Shown here: in pieces, positions 6,593-14,362 of the stretch
Layout of the letters: each line of letters begins with the position of its first letter
Numbering within the stretch: position 1 is the first letter of the stretch
NCBI GenBank assembly: GCA_045126815.1
Contig: JBGVPD010000095.1
Coordinates: 1-19,428, forward strand
Length of the DNA stretch: 19,428 nt
Source of the DNA: RGIG1995 sp045126815
GTDB lineage: Bacteria; Bacillota; Clostridia; Oscillospirales; CAG-272
Direction: 5' to 3'
Notes under the pieces: model-generated
What the model was told of the DNA's origin: nothing
Database searches by the model: none
What the model saw: the letters and a program-made list of their open reading frames with translations, nothing else
Translations under genes and position numbers: made by a program

Positions 6593-7075
6593 ATGGCCCA
6601 TTTGAGTGAAGCATCAGTTGCTAAAATCAACGAAATCTGTGATAGATACGTTGAAGAAAAAACACCTTTGATGATGATTTTGTCTGCAATTCAGGAAGAA
6701 TACGGATATATTCCTCTTGAGGTACAGGAAATCGTGTCGGAAAGAACCGGAATTTCTGTTGCGGAAATTTACGGCGTTGTTACTTTCTATTCTTTCTTCT
6801 CGCTTCAGCCGAAAGGAAAGTATGTTATCGGCGTGTGTCTCGGTACAGCTTGTTACGTAAAGGGAGCACAGCAGATAATTGACAAGTTCTCTGAACTTTT
6901 GGGAATTACTCCCGGAGGAACAACCGAAGACGGTTTGTTCACACTTGACGCTCTCCGCTGCATCGGCGCGTGCGGTATAGCTCCTGCTGTTACAATTAAC
7001 GGCAAAGTTTACCCCAAACTTAAGGTATCCGATGTTCCCGGCATTGTTGAAGAATATCGCAAGATGGAGGCATAA
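6593..7075 (+). CDS. hydC: [FeFe]-hydrogenase gamma subunit HydC (NuoE-like)
   Basis: A 160-residue NuoE/HndA-type protein carrying one [2Fe-2S] cluster in a thioredoxin-like domain. Ligands are visible as Cys82-x4-Cys87 and Cys123-x3-Cys127 (GVCLGTACYVKGA and LRCIGACGIAPA). The helical N-terminal bundle (about residues 1-65) contains the family segment GISVAEIYGVVTFYSFF. Length is normal for the family. It is the smallest subunit of the soluble HydABC complex and passes electrons to or from the flavin subunit HydB. The ATG is set by an excellent AAAAGGAGGG site. Its stop lies 5 bases before hydB, so the two are coupled. An overlapping frame that starts at 6343 and runs into this gene is not real. 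Confidence 0.95.
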   Translation: MAHLSEASVAKINEICDRYVEEKTPLMMILSAIQEEYGYIPLEVQEIVSERTGISVAEIYGVVTFYSFFSLQPKGKYVIGVCLGTACYVKGAQQIIDKFSELLGITPGGTTEDGLFTLDALRCIGACGIAPAVTINGKVYPKLKVSDVPGIVEEYRKMEA

Positions 7076-7080
7076 GGATT

Positions 7081-8952
7081 ATGGAAAAGATTAAGAATTT
7101 TGAAGAGCTCTCCGCTAAATGTGCTGTATGTGCAGATGCATACGGCAAAAAGATTGAAGGCGGAAGCGGTAAAAGAGCAGTAGTTCTTTGCGGCGGTACA
7201 GGCTGTATCTCCTCAAACTCTCTCGAAATAAAGGCTAAATTTGAAAAACTCGTTGAGCAAAAGGGACTTTCCGACAAGGTTACGGTTAACCAGGTTGGTT
7301 GTTTCGGTTTCTGCTCTCAGGGGCCTTTCGTTAAGATTTACCCCGAAGATACTCTTTACAGACTCGTTACTATTGACGACGTTGAAGAGATTGTTGAAAA
7401 AGATCTTATCGGTGGAGAAATAATCGAAAGATTGCTCTACGTTGATCCTAAGACAAAGGAAAAGATCGCAAAGCAGGAAGATATTGAATTCTACAAGAAG
7501 CAAGTTCGTATCTCTCTTCACGGTTGCGGTGCTATCGATCCTGAAAATATTGAAGAAGCTCTCGGTTCAGGTGCGTTTATCGGTCTCGCAAACGCTCTTA
7601 AGATGGACAGAAAGGCTGTTATTGATTCAGTTTTGGCATCCGGTCTTCGCGGACGCGGAGGCGGCGGCTTCCCCACGGGTATGAAGTGGAACTTTGCTTA
7701 TTCTCAGCCCGATGGCGACAAATACGTTGTATGTAACGGTGACGAAGGTGACCCCGGTGCATTTATGGACCGTTCAATTCTCGAAGGTAACCCCTTGGCA
7801 GTTATTGAAGGTATGGCTATTGCCGGTTATGCTATCGGCGCACAGAACGGTTATTTCTACGTTCGTGCTGAGTATCCTATAGCTGTTAACAGACTTAGAA
7901 TTGCTATTAAACAGGCAGAAGAGTTAGGTCTTTTGGGAGACAACATTCTCGGAACAGACTTTAGCTTCCGCGTACATATAAGACTTGGTGCAGGTGCATT
8001 CGTTTGCGGTGAGGAAACAGCGCTTCTTAACTCTATTGAAGGTCAGAGAGGTATGCCCAGACCCCGTCCTCCGTTCCCTGCAGTTAAGGGACTTTGGGGT
8101 TGCCCCACGATTGTTAACAACGTTGAAACACTTGCTTGTGTTCCTTATGTTCTCCGTGAAGGCGCTGAAAAGTTCGCTCAGTACGGTACAGAAAAATCTA
8201 AGGGTACAAAGGTATTTGCTTTGGGCGGTAAGATCAATAACGTTGGTCTCGTTGAAATTCCTATGGGTACGACTTTGCGCGAACTCATTTACGATATCGG
8301 CGGAGGTATCCCCGACGGTAAGAAATTTAAGGCTATTCAGACAGGTGGTCCTTCGGGCGGTTGCTTGACAGAAAAAGACCTTGATTCTGCAATTGACTTT
8401 GATACTCTCGTTGCTAAGGGCTCTATGATGGGCTCGGGCGGTGCTATCGTTATGGACGAAGACAACTGTATGGTTGACGTTGCAAAATTCTATATGGGAT
8501 TTATTTGCGACGAATCTTGCGGTAAGTGTTCTCCCTGCCGTATCGGTACAAAGCGTTTGCTCGAACTCCTTAACAAGATTACCGACGGTAAGGCAACAAT
8601 GAAGGATCTTGACGAACTTGAAGAACTCAGCGAAACCATTAAGATCGGCTCTCTCTGCGCTCTCGGTCAGACAGCGGCTAACCCCGTTCTCTCGACTCTC
8701 CGTTCTTTCAGAGATGAATACATAGCTCACGTCGTTGATAAGAAGTGCCCCGCTAAAGTATGTAAGAATCTTATGCAATATGTTATAGATGCCGACAAGT
8801 GTAAGAAGTGCTCACTCTGTGCACGTCAGTGTCCTGTTAACGCTATTACAGGCGTTGTAGGTAAAGAACCCTACGTTATCGATCAGGATAAGTGTATTAA
8901 GTGCGGTATGTGCGTATCTTCTTGTAAGTTCAAGGCAATCGAAAAGAAATAA
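7081..8952 (+). CDS. hydB: [FeFe]-hydrogenase beta subunit HydB (NuoF-like, NAD(P)H/FMN subunit)
   Basis: A 623-residue flavin subunit. Domains in order: N-terminal thioredoxin-like [2Fe-2S] domain with Cys37, Cys42, Cys74 and Cys78; NuoF Rossmann-like FMN/NADH domain with the glycine-rich GRGGGGFPTGMKW (191-203); SLBB domain (about 375-440); NuoF [4Fe-4S] domain with CGKCSPC (480-486) plus Cys526; and a C-terminal two-[4Fe-4S] ferredoxin domain (Cys574/577/580/584 and 605/608/611/615). This is the layout of Thermotoga HydB and HndC, in which the flavin site is thought to bifurcate electrons between NADH and ferredoxin. The complex is cytoplasmic. It begins 5 bases after hydC and ends 14 bases before hydA. 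Codon use is strongly biased, which suggests high expression. Confidence 0.96.
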   Translation: MEKIKNFEELSAKCAVCADAYGKKIEGGSGKRAVVLCGGTGCISSNSLEIKAKFEKLVEQKGLSDKVTVNQVGCFGFCSQGPFVKIYPEDTLYRLVTIDDVEEIVEKDLIGGEIIERLLYVDPKTKEKIAKQEDIEFYKKQVRISLHGCGAIDPENIEEALGSGAFIGLANALKMDRKAVIDSVLASGLRGRGGGGFPTGMKWNFAYSQPDGDKYVVCNGDEGDPGAFMDRSILEGNPLAVIEGMAIAGYAIGAQNGYFYVRAEYPIAVNRLRIAIKQAEELGLLGDNILGTDFSFRVHIRLGAGAFVCGEETALLNSIEGQRGMPRPRPPFPAVKGLWGCPTIVNNVETLACVPYVLREGAEKFAQYGTEKSKGTKVFALGGKINNVGLVEIPMGTTLRELIYDIGGGIPDGKKFKAIQTGGPSGGCLTEKDLDSAIDFDTLVAKGSMMGSGGAIVMDEDNCMVDVAKFYMGFICDESCGKCSPCRIGTKRLLELLNKITDGKATMKDLDELEELSETIKIGSLCALGQTAANPVLSTLRSFRDEYIAHVVDKKCPAKVCKNLMQYVIDADKCKKCSLCARQCPVNAITGVVGKEPYVIDQDKCIKCGMCVSSCKFKAIEKK

Positions 8953-8966
8953 GGGGGAAATGAAAA

Positions 8967-10769
8967 ATGGCATTGATTAATATTTATATAGAAGGCGTTT
9001 CCTACCAGGTTGAGGCAGGATCGACCGTACTTGAAGCTGCAAAGGCTTGCGGCTATGATATCCCCACACTCTGCGCTTATAATCACGGCGAATGCTCTAA
9101 GGGCTCATGCCGTGTATGTCTTGTTGAAGTTCAGGAAGGCAGAAGAAATGATAAGGGCGAAGTAGCATACGGACCTCAGCGTCTCGTTGCTTCTTGCGTA
9201 TATCCCATAACACCTGATATGAAGGTTATTATTTCATCTCCTAAGGCTGTTAAAGCAAGAAGAGCATCTGTTGAACTTTTGCTCTCCAACCACTCTATGA
9301 AGTGTCAGCAGTGCGATAAGAACGAATACTGCGAACTTCTTTATGCTGCAAAGGTTACGGGTGCTAGAGAAGGTATGTTTGAGGGAACTCAGACTCCCGT
9401 TACTATTGACCAGCTTACTCCTTCGATCATAAGAGATACATCTAAGTGCGTTCTCTGCGGTCGTTGCGTTGAAAGATGTAAGAATGCTCACGGAAAGGGT
9501 GTTCTCGGTTTTGAAAAGAGAGGCTTTAATACGATCGTTGCTCCCGCTGAAAACCGTTCTTTTGCTAACTCTCCTTGTATCCTCTGCGGACAGTGCGTAA
9601 GCGTATGTCCTACAGGCGCATTGATGGAAAAGAGCGAAATTGCTTTGGTTGACAAGGCTATGGCTGAAGGTAAGTACGTTGTTGTTCAGACTGCTCCCGC
9701 TGTTAGAGCAGCCCTCGGAGAAGAGTTTGGCATGAAGGTTGGAACAGCTTGTACAGGTAAGATGGTTGCCGCTCTTAAACGTCTTGGATTTAAGAAGGTA
9801 TTTGATACTAACTATGCTGCTGACCTTACGATCATGGAAGAAGCTACAGAGCTTCTCGGCAGAATTAAGAATGGCGGTCAGCTTCCTATGATCACATCAT
9901 GCTCACCCGGTTGGATTAACTATGCTGAAATCAACTATGGTGAACTTTTGGGACATCTTTCTTCTTGTAAGTCTCCTCACGAAATGTTCGGTGCAATTCT
10001 TAAGAGCTACTATGCAGAAGCAAACGGTATTGATCCTAAGGATATGTTTGTTGTTTCGATTATGCCTTGTACAGCTAAGAAGGGCGAAAAGGACAGAGAC
10101 CAGCTCGTTACAAACGGACTTAAGGACGTTGACGCTGTTCTTACAACAAGAGAACTTGCAAAGCTTATCAAGCGTTCAGGTATTAACTTTACAAAGCTTC
10201 CCGATGAAGAGTTTGATAATGATATAGTAGGCGATTACACAGGTGCCGGCGTTATTTTTGGTGTAACGGGCGGTGTTATGGAAGCGGCTCTCAGAACTGC
10301 TTACTACGTACTTACAGGCAAAGAACACGAAGGCGTTAAGTTTGAAGCCGTTCGTGGTTTTGACGGTATTAAAGAGGCTGCACTTGAGCTTAACGGTACA
10401 ACTATTTGGGTTGCTGTTGCTCACGGTATGAAGAATGCTAAGGTGCTTCTTGATGACATCAAAGCAGGTAAGAGCAAGTATGCGTTTATCGAAATTATGG
10501 GTTGTCCCGGCGGTTGTATCGCAGGCGGCGGTCAGCCTTACATCAAGCCTCAGTTCCTTCCCAACGAAGATGCTGATATTGTTGATACATTTAAGGAAAA
10601 ACGTGCAGCAGCACTTTATTCCGAAGATGAAAGACAGACTCTCAGACAGAGCCATAACAATCCTCAGATCAAGGCTCTTTACGAGAAGTTCCTCGGAGAA
10701 CCTAACTCTCACAAGGCTCACGAATTGCTCCATACAAGTTATGCTGCAAGAGAAGCTTTCAGAGACTAA
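8967..10769 (+). CDS. hydA: [FeFe]-hydrogenase alpha subunit HydA (H-cluster catalytic subunit)
   Basis: A 600-residue enzyme catalysing reversible H2 formation. An N-terminal plant-type [2Fe-2S] domain is present (Cys36, Cys48, Cys51, Cys77), followed by the His-Cys [4Fe-4S] site (His109, Cys113, Cys116, Cys122). Two [4Fe-4S] clusters then follow (Cys161/164/167/171 and 204/207/210/214). The H-cluster domain carries L1 TSCSPGW (310-316), L2 MPCTAKK (366-372) and L3 MGCPGGCIAGGGQP (511-524). Glu292 and Glu295 lie where the proton path of clostridial CpI has acidic residues. The C-terminus SHKAHELLHTSY is typical. L1 has Cys-Ser where model enzymes have Cys-Cys. With HydB and HydC it forms the NADH/ferredoxin-linked trimeric type. 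No maturase (HydE, HydF, HydG) gene is in the window. Confidence 0.97.
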   Translation: MALINIYIEGVSYQVEAGSTVLEAAKACGYDIPTLCAYNHGECSKGSCRVCLVEVQEGRRNDKGEVAYGPQRLVASCVYPITPDMKVIISSPKAVKARRASVELLLSNHSMKCQQCDKNEYCELLYAAKVTGAREGMFEGTQTPVTIDQLTPSIIRDTSKCVLCGRCVERCKNAHGKGVLGFEKRGFNTIVAPAENRSFANSPCILCGQCVSVCPTGALMEKSEIALVDKAMAEGKYVVVQTAPAVRAALGEEFGMKVGTACTGKMVAALKRLGFKKVFDTNYAADLTIMEEATELLGRIKNGGQLPMITSCSPGWINYAEINYGELLGHLSSCKSPHEMFGAILKSYYAEANGIDPKDMFVVSIMPCTAKKGEKDRDQLVTNGLKDVDAVLTTRELAKLIKRSGINFTKLPDEEFDNDIVGDYTGAGVIFGVTGGVMEAALRTAYYVLTGKEHEGVKFEAVRGFDGIKEAALELNGTTIWVAVAHGMKNAKVLLDDIKAGKSKYAFIEIMGCPGGCIAGGGQPYIKPQFLPNEDADIVDTFKEKRAAALYSEDERQTLRQSHNNPQIKALYEKFLGEPNSHKAHELLHTSYAAREAFRD

Positions 10770-10793
10770 TATAGGTTTTATAGCTTAAAAGAA

Positions 10794-10828
10794 CAAGCGG
10801 ATTTAAGGGTTACCCTTAAATCCGCTTG
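10794..10828. terminator. Perfect 16-bp hairpin after hydA, without a T-run on the plus strand
   Basis: CAAGCGGATTTAAGGG (10794-10809) pairs perfectly with CCCTTAAATCCGCTTG (10813-10828) around TTA. It lies 24 bases after the hydA stop, so it probably ends or stabilises the hydCBA mRNA. What follows it is GACTAATTT rather than a T-run, and its last three bases are the first three of the next promoter's -35 box. Confidence 0.6.
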
Positions 10829-10855
10829 ACTAATTTACGGAAGTTGTGTTATAAT
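10826..10855 (+). promoter_or_regulatory. Promoter of the cyclophilin gene
   Basis: TTGACT (10826-10831), an 18-base spacer, TATAAT (10850-10855). The leader is about 30 bases, with AAAGGAG before the ATG. The -35 box overlaps the preceding hairpin. Confidence 0.75.
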
Positions 10856-10894
10856 TCTTTTTGTTAAAATTATACAATATAAAGGAGAAAAGAT

Positions 10895-11371
10895 ATGAAG
10901 ACAGCAGTAATAGAAATGGAAAACGGCGGTAAGATGACTTTTGAACTATATCCCGAAAAGGCGCCTTTGACTGTTGAAAATTTTGAAAAATTGGCAAACA
11001 GTGGGTTTTATAACGGTCTAATTTTCCATAGAGTTATTCGTGGATTTATGATTCAGGGCGGTGACCCCGAAGGCACAGGTATGGGCGGCCCCGGTTACAG
11101 TATTAAGGGAGAATTTGCGGCAAACGGTGTGCAGAATGACCTTAAACATACAAGAGGTGTTATATCGATGGCAAGATCGATGAACCCGAATTCTGCAGGT
11201 TCACAGTTTTTTGTTATGCACGAGGATGCTCCACATCTTGATGGTCAGTATGCGGCTTTTGGTAAGATGACAGACGGTTTTGATGTGTTAGATGAAATAG
11301 CAACAACAAAGACCGGATATGCAGACAGACCGATGTTTGATATGGTTATAAAGACAATAGAAGTTAAGTGA
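10895..11371 (+). CDS. Cyclophilin-type peptidyl-prolyl cis-trans isomerase
   Basis: A 158-residue single-domain cyclophilin that speeds proline isomerisation during protein folding. Family motifs are clear: FHRVIRGFMIQGGDP (44-58) with catalytic Arg46, MARSMNPNSAGSQFF (92-106), and HLDGQYAAFG (114-123). The position that is Trp in cyclosporin-sensitive human cyclophilin A is His114 here, as in many bacterial members. There is no signal peptide or membrane anchor, so it acts in the cytoplasm. The ATG follows an AAAGGAGAAAAGAT site. It has its own promoter and terminator and is a single-gene unit between the hydrogenase and polysaccharide operons. Confidence 0.96.
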   Translation: MKTAVIEMENGGKMTFELYPEKAPLTVENFEKLANSGFYNGLIFHRVIRGFMIQGGDPEGTGMGGPGYSIKGEFAANGVQNDLKHTRGVISMARSMNPNSAGSQFFVMHEDAPHLDGQYAAFGKMTDGFDVLDEIATTKTGYADRPMFDMVIKTIEVK

Positions 11372-11401
11372 ACACTAACAAAATTTAAAATGTATGTGAC
11401 G

Positions 11402-11427
11402 AAAAAGGGCTGAAAAGCCCTTTTTTT
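11402..11427 (+). terminator. Intrinsic terminator of the cyclophilin gene
   Basis: AAAAAGGGCT (11402-11411) pairs with AGCCCTTTTT (11416-11425) around GAAA, and the T-run continues to 11427. Confidence 0.92.
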
Positions 11428-11453
11428 GTATCAAAAAAGTAGTAAATGCAGAA

Positions 11454-11490
11454 TTAACAAAAAATTTAATATTTGTGTATAATGCACAAA
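11454..11490 (+). promoter_or_regulatory. Possible upstream promoter with a dyad around its -10 box
   Basis: TTAACA (11454-11459), 18 bases, TATAAT (11478-11483). TTTGTG (11472-11477) and CACAAA (11485-11490) form a perfect 6-bp inverted repeat that encloses the -10 hexamer. It could be a regulated second promoter for the polysaccharide operon. Confidence 0.4.
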
Positions 11491-11551
11491 AACTGGATAA
11501 TTGTAGAATAATGTTTTTGTTTGTTTTATGGTGTCGCTTTTTGTTTAGGGG

Positions 11552-11580
11552 TTGACATATTTGTATTAATAATATATAAT
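11552..11580 (+). promoter_or_regulatory. Main promoter of the polysaccharide operon
   Basis: TTGACA (11552-11557), a 17-base spacer and TATAAT (11575-11580): a perfect sigma-A consensus. The leader is about 45 bases long. Confidence 0.85.
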
Positions 11581-11631
11581 TAAATATATATCTACATCTA
11601 TGTGTTAATATTTACTTATAGGAGTGGCAAT

Positions 11632-12279
11632 ATGTACAACAAGTTTTTTAAGCGAATAGGCGATTTTGCGTTATCGTTAATCGGGATTATTGTATTGATT
11701 ATCCCGATATTGATTGTTATGTTGGCGATAAAAATAGATTCGAAAGGCCCGATTTTCTTTAAACAAAAAAGAGTGGGTGTACATAAAAAACATTTTAATA
11801 TCTTGAAGTTTCGTACTATGAGGATCGATACGCCTCACGATATGCCGACACATATGCTTCAGAATCCTGATATGTGGATAACGAAGGTAGGAAAGTTTTT
11901 GAGAAAGACAAGTCTTGATGAACTTCCGCAGCTTTTCAATATTCTTGTTGGAGATATGTCTGTAATAGGACCTCGTCCGGCTTTGTGGAATCAATACGAT
12001 TTGATTGAAGAAAGAGATAAATACGGAGCTAATGATGTAAGACCCGGTCTTACTGGATGGGCGCAGATAAACGGAAGAGACGAGCTTGAAATTGACGTTA
12101 AGGCAAGACTCGACGGAGAATACGTTGAAAAAATGAGTTTTCCGTTTGACTGTAAGTGCTTTTTCGGAACGGTTGTGTCAGTGCTTAAGTCTGACGGCGT
12201 TGTCGAAGGTGGAACAGGTGAAATGAAGAAGCGCGAGGACGTTAAACAGGAAGAAAGAGAAAAAGAGGAGATCAAATGA
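11632..12279 (+). CDS. Priming phosphoglycosyl transferase (bacterial sugar transferase, PglC/WcaJ family)
   Basis: A 215-residue monotopic phosphoglycosyl transferase that would load the first sugar-1-phosphate onto undecaprenyl phosphate at the inner face of the membrane. One N-terminal membrane or re-entrant helix (about 10-33) is followed by KFRTM (59-63), the catalytic Asp96-Glu97 dyad in SLDELPQ, GDMSVIGPRP (107-116) and RPGLTGWAQINGR (137-149). The ATG at 11632 is set by ATAGGAG 7 bases upstream; an earlier in-frame ATG at 11602 has no site and adds 10 residues with no family counterpart. It is a minimal PglC-like form without the large N-terminal domains of WcaJ. The last ~20 residues are very rich in Lys and Glu, an unusual tail. 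Its stop overlaps the next gene (ATGA). Confidence 0.93.
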   Translation: MYNKFFKRIGDFALSLIGIIVLIIPILIVMLAIKIDSKGPIFFKQKRVGVHKKHFNILKFRTMRIDTPHDMPTHMLQNPDMWITKVGKFLRKTSLDELPQLFNILVGDMSVIGPRPALWNQYDLIEERDKYGANDVRPGLTGWAQINGRDELEIDVKARLDGEYVEKMSFPFDCKCFFGTVVSVLKSDGVVEGGTGEMKKREDVKQEEREKEEIK

Positions 12280-13118
12280 AGAAGATTTTGATTACCGGAG
12301 CCAACAGCTATATCGGTATGTCATTTGAAAAGTACATAAAAGAAAATTATAACGATAGCTACATAGTAGATACTGTTGATATGATTGACGGTACGTGGAG
12401 AGAGAAGGATTTTTCAGGCTACGACAGTGTGTTTCACGTAGCAGGCATAGCTCATATAAAGGAGACTGAAGAGAACGCTCACTTGTATTACGAGGTTAAT
12501 CGTGACTTGGCGGTAGAAACTGCAAAGAAAGCTAAGTGTGATGGAGTTAAGCAATTCGTGTTTTTGAGTTCTATGAGTGTGTACGGGATTGATACCGGTG
12601 TGATAACGAAAGATACGCTTCCCACACCGAAGTCGAATTATGGGAAATCAAAGTTACAGGCGGAAGAAGAATTATTAAAATTGCAGGACGAAAGTTTTAA
12701 AATTGCAATTGTAAGACCTCCTATGGTTTACGGGAAAGGTTGCAAGGGAAACTTTCAGAGTGTTGTAAAGATTGTAAAGAAACTTCCTGTTTTCCCAAAG
12801 GTTAATAACCAACGTTCAATGATTTTTATAGATACGTTGAGTGAGTACGTTAAAAGCTATATTGACGGTATGGTTAGTGGTTTGTTTTTACCGCAGAACA
12901 AAGAATATATGAATACGAGCCAAATGGCAAAAGCTATTTCTGAAAAGTTAAATAAAAGAATTTATTTGAGTGTTATGTTGGGAATAGCGGTTAAAATTAT
13001 GTGTCCGTTTGTAGGTGTTGCAAATAAGGCTTTTGGAACGCTTGTTTACGAAAAAGAGGGCAATGTTGTTGAAATAAAAGAGAAAACTAACAAAGAGTCT
13101 GTTTTGGAGAGTGTGTAA
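12276..13118 (+). CDS. NAD-dependent epimerase/dehydratase-like SDR (nucleotide sugar reductase or epimerase)
   Basis: A 280-residue extended short-chain dehydrogenase. The Rossmann dinucleotide motif TGANSYIG (7-14) is followed by SSMSVYG (98-104), catalytic YGKSK (Tyr122, Lys126) and RPPMVYGKG (147-155). The segment NQRSMIFIDTLSEYV (178-192) recalls WbpV/WreQ-type 4-reductases, which make 6-deoxy-hexosamine donors and often sit beside priming transferases. The length is shorter than GalE (~335), so the substrate site differs from the classical UDP-galactose epimerase. It probably prepares a nucleotide sugar for the transferases around it. It is translationally coupled to the priming enzyme by a 4-base overlap. 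The family is certain; the reaction is a guess. Confidence 0.85.
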   Translation: MKKILITGANSYIGMSFEKYIKENYNDSYIVDTVDMIDGTWREKDFSGYDSVFHVAGIAHIKETEENAHLYYEVNRDLAVETAKKAKCDGVKQFVFLSSMSVYGIDTGVITKDTLPTPKSNYGKSKLQAEEELLKLQDESFKIAIVRPPMVYGKGCKGNFQSVVKIVKKLPVFPKVNNQRSMIFIDTLSEYVKSYIDGMVSGLFLPQNKEYMNTSQMAKAISEKLNKRIYLSVMLGIAVKIMCPFVGVANKAFGTLVYEKEGNVVEIKEKTNKESVLESV

Positions 13119-13136
13119 CAGACAGAGGTTTTGAGA

Positions 13137-14351
13137 ATGAAAAAAGATATCTTGTTTTTGTGCCAGTTTTTCTATCCGGAAAACGTATCTTCGGCTACGT
13201 TGCCGTTTGATACAGCATCAAGTCTTAGCAAGGCCGGTTTTTCGGTTGGTGCCGTTTGCGGATATCCTAAAGAGTATGCAAACGAAAAAAACGTGCCGAT
13301 TAAAGAAGTAAAAGACGGAGTAGAAATACATAGACTAAAATATATTCAATTATCAAGAGTGGGAAGTATAGGTAGACTTATAAACTATTTTTCCTTTACT
13401 TTCAAGGCTATTTTGAATATAGGTGAATTGAGAAAGTATAAATCGGTAATTGTGTATTCAAATCCTCCGATTTTGCCGATAGTACCTCTTTTGGCGAAAA
13501 AGCTGTTTGGCACGAAGGTCGTATTTGTTGCTTATGACGTTTATCCTGAAATTGCGTATGCATCAAACAGTATTGGCAAAGGCAGTATCATTGACAAAAT
13601 AATGCGAAAGATTAACAAGAGTCTTTATAGAAAAGCAGATGCTATTGTTTCATTAACCGATGAAATGAAAGAGTTTTTGTTAGCCAACCGTGATGGATTG
13701 GAAGAATTACGCGTTCATACAATAGAAAACTGGGCTCACGAAAAAGATGTTGTTGAAGTTACTGTTGAAAGTTATAAAAAATTCGGGTTTGATGAAAGGC
13801 AGTTTATAGTAGGTTATTTTGGAAATTTGGGTACGTGTCAGGATATAGACACGCTTCTTGATACAGCCCTCAAACTTAAGAATGATAAGCGTTTCGGTTT
13901 TTTGATTGTAGGTCACGGGAATAAGAAAGAGAAAGCAAAAGAGTTTATAGAACAAAACAACCTTGAGAATATAAAAATATTTGACTTTTTGACCGGCGAT
14001 GATTTCAAACATGCTGTGGCGATTTCAAATTGTAGTGTGGTTAGTCTTGAAAAAGGGTTGATCGGAACTTGTGCACCGAGCAAATATTATTCTTGTTTGC
14101 TTGGAGGACATCCTGTAATCTCAATTGTTGAGCCTACGTCGTACCTTGCTTATGAGGTTGAAAAAGAGAATGTCGGATATCACGTGAATAATGGTGATAG
14201 CGCCGGATTTTGTCAGGTTCTGTTTAAGATGTTTGAGAACCAAGAAGACGTATTGAAGATGAGCGAAAGTGCTAAAAAGCTATATGATGAAAAATATAGC
14301 ATAGAAAAGGCTATGGAAAAATATAAAGCTCTTTTTGGAAAATTGGTATGA
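13137..14351 (+). CDS. Glycosyltransferase family 4, WbuB-like
   Basis: A 404-residue GT-B glycosyltransferase that would add a sugar to the lipid-linked precursor on the cytoplasmic side. The N-terminal lobe starts with KKDILFLCQFFYPENVSSA. The segment VFVAYDVYPEIAYAS near residues 120-140 corresponds to the DxxPE stretch of WbuB-like enzymes. The C-terminal lobe shows GYFGNLGTCQDIDTLL and then APSKYYSCLLGGHPVI, the nucleotide-sugar site region. I chose ATG 13137, 8 bases after GAGG; a TTG at 13131 lies only 2 bases from that site. It begins 18 bases after the epimerase stop. Donor and acceptor are unknown. A WbuB-type enzyme would fit an N-acetyl-fucosamine-like donor, but only by analogy. 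Confidence 0.9.
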   Translation: MKKDILFLCQFFYPENVSSATLPFDTASSLSKAGFSVGAVCGYPKEYANEKNVPIKEVKDGVEIHRLKYIQLSRVGSIGRLINYFSFTFKAILNIGELRKYKSVIVYSNPPILPIVPLLAKKLFGTKVVFVAYDVYPEIAYASNSIGKGSIIDKIMRKINKSLYRKADAIVSLTDEMKEFLLANRDGLEELRVHTIENWAHEKDVVEVTVESYKKFGFDERQFIVGYFGNLGTCQDIDTLLDTALKLKNDKRFGFLIVGHGNKKEKAKEFIEQNNLENIKIFDFLTGDDFKHAVAISNCSVVSLEKGLIGTCAPSKYYSCLLGGHPVISIVEPTSYLAYEVEKENVGYHVNNGDSAGFCQVLFKMFENQEDVLKMSESAKKLYDEKYSIEKAMEKYKALFGKLV

Positions 14352-14362
14352 GGAGAATAAAA

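Noticed and set aside
6343..6609. Open frame of 88 codons upstream of hydC
   Set aside because: It runs through an intrinsic terminator, the hydCBA promoter and the hydC start, and its protein has no recognisable features.
7924..8778. 284-codon antisense frame within hydB
   Set aside because: It lies opposite a perfectly motif-supported HydB and arises from the biased codon use of that gene. It has no site for initiation and no family resemblance.
10176..10733. 185-codon antisense frame within hydA
   Set aside because: It is a shadow of the hydA coding strand, with low-complexity Cys/Thr/Asn-rich translation and no initiation signals.
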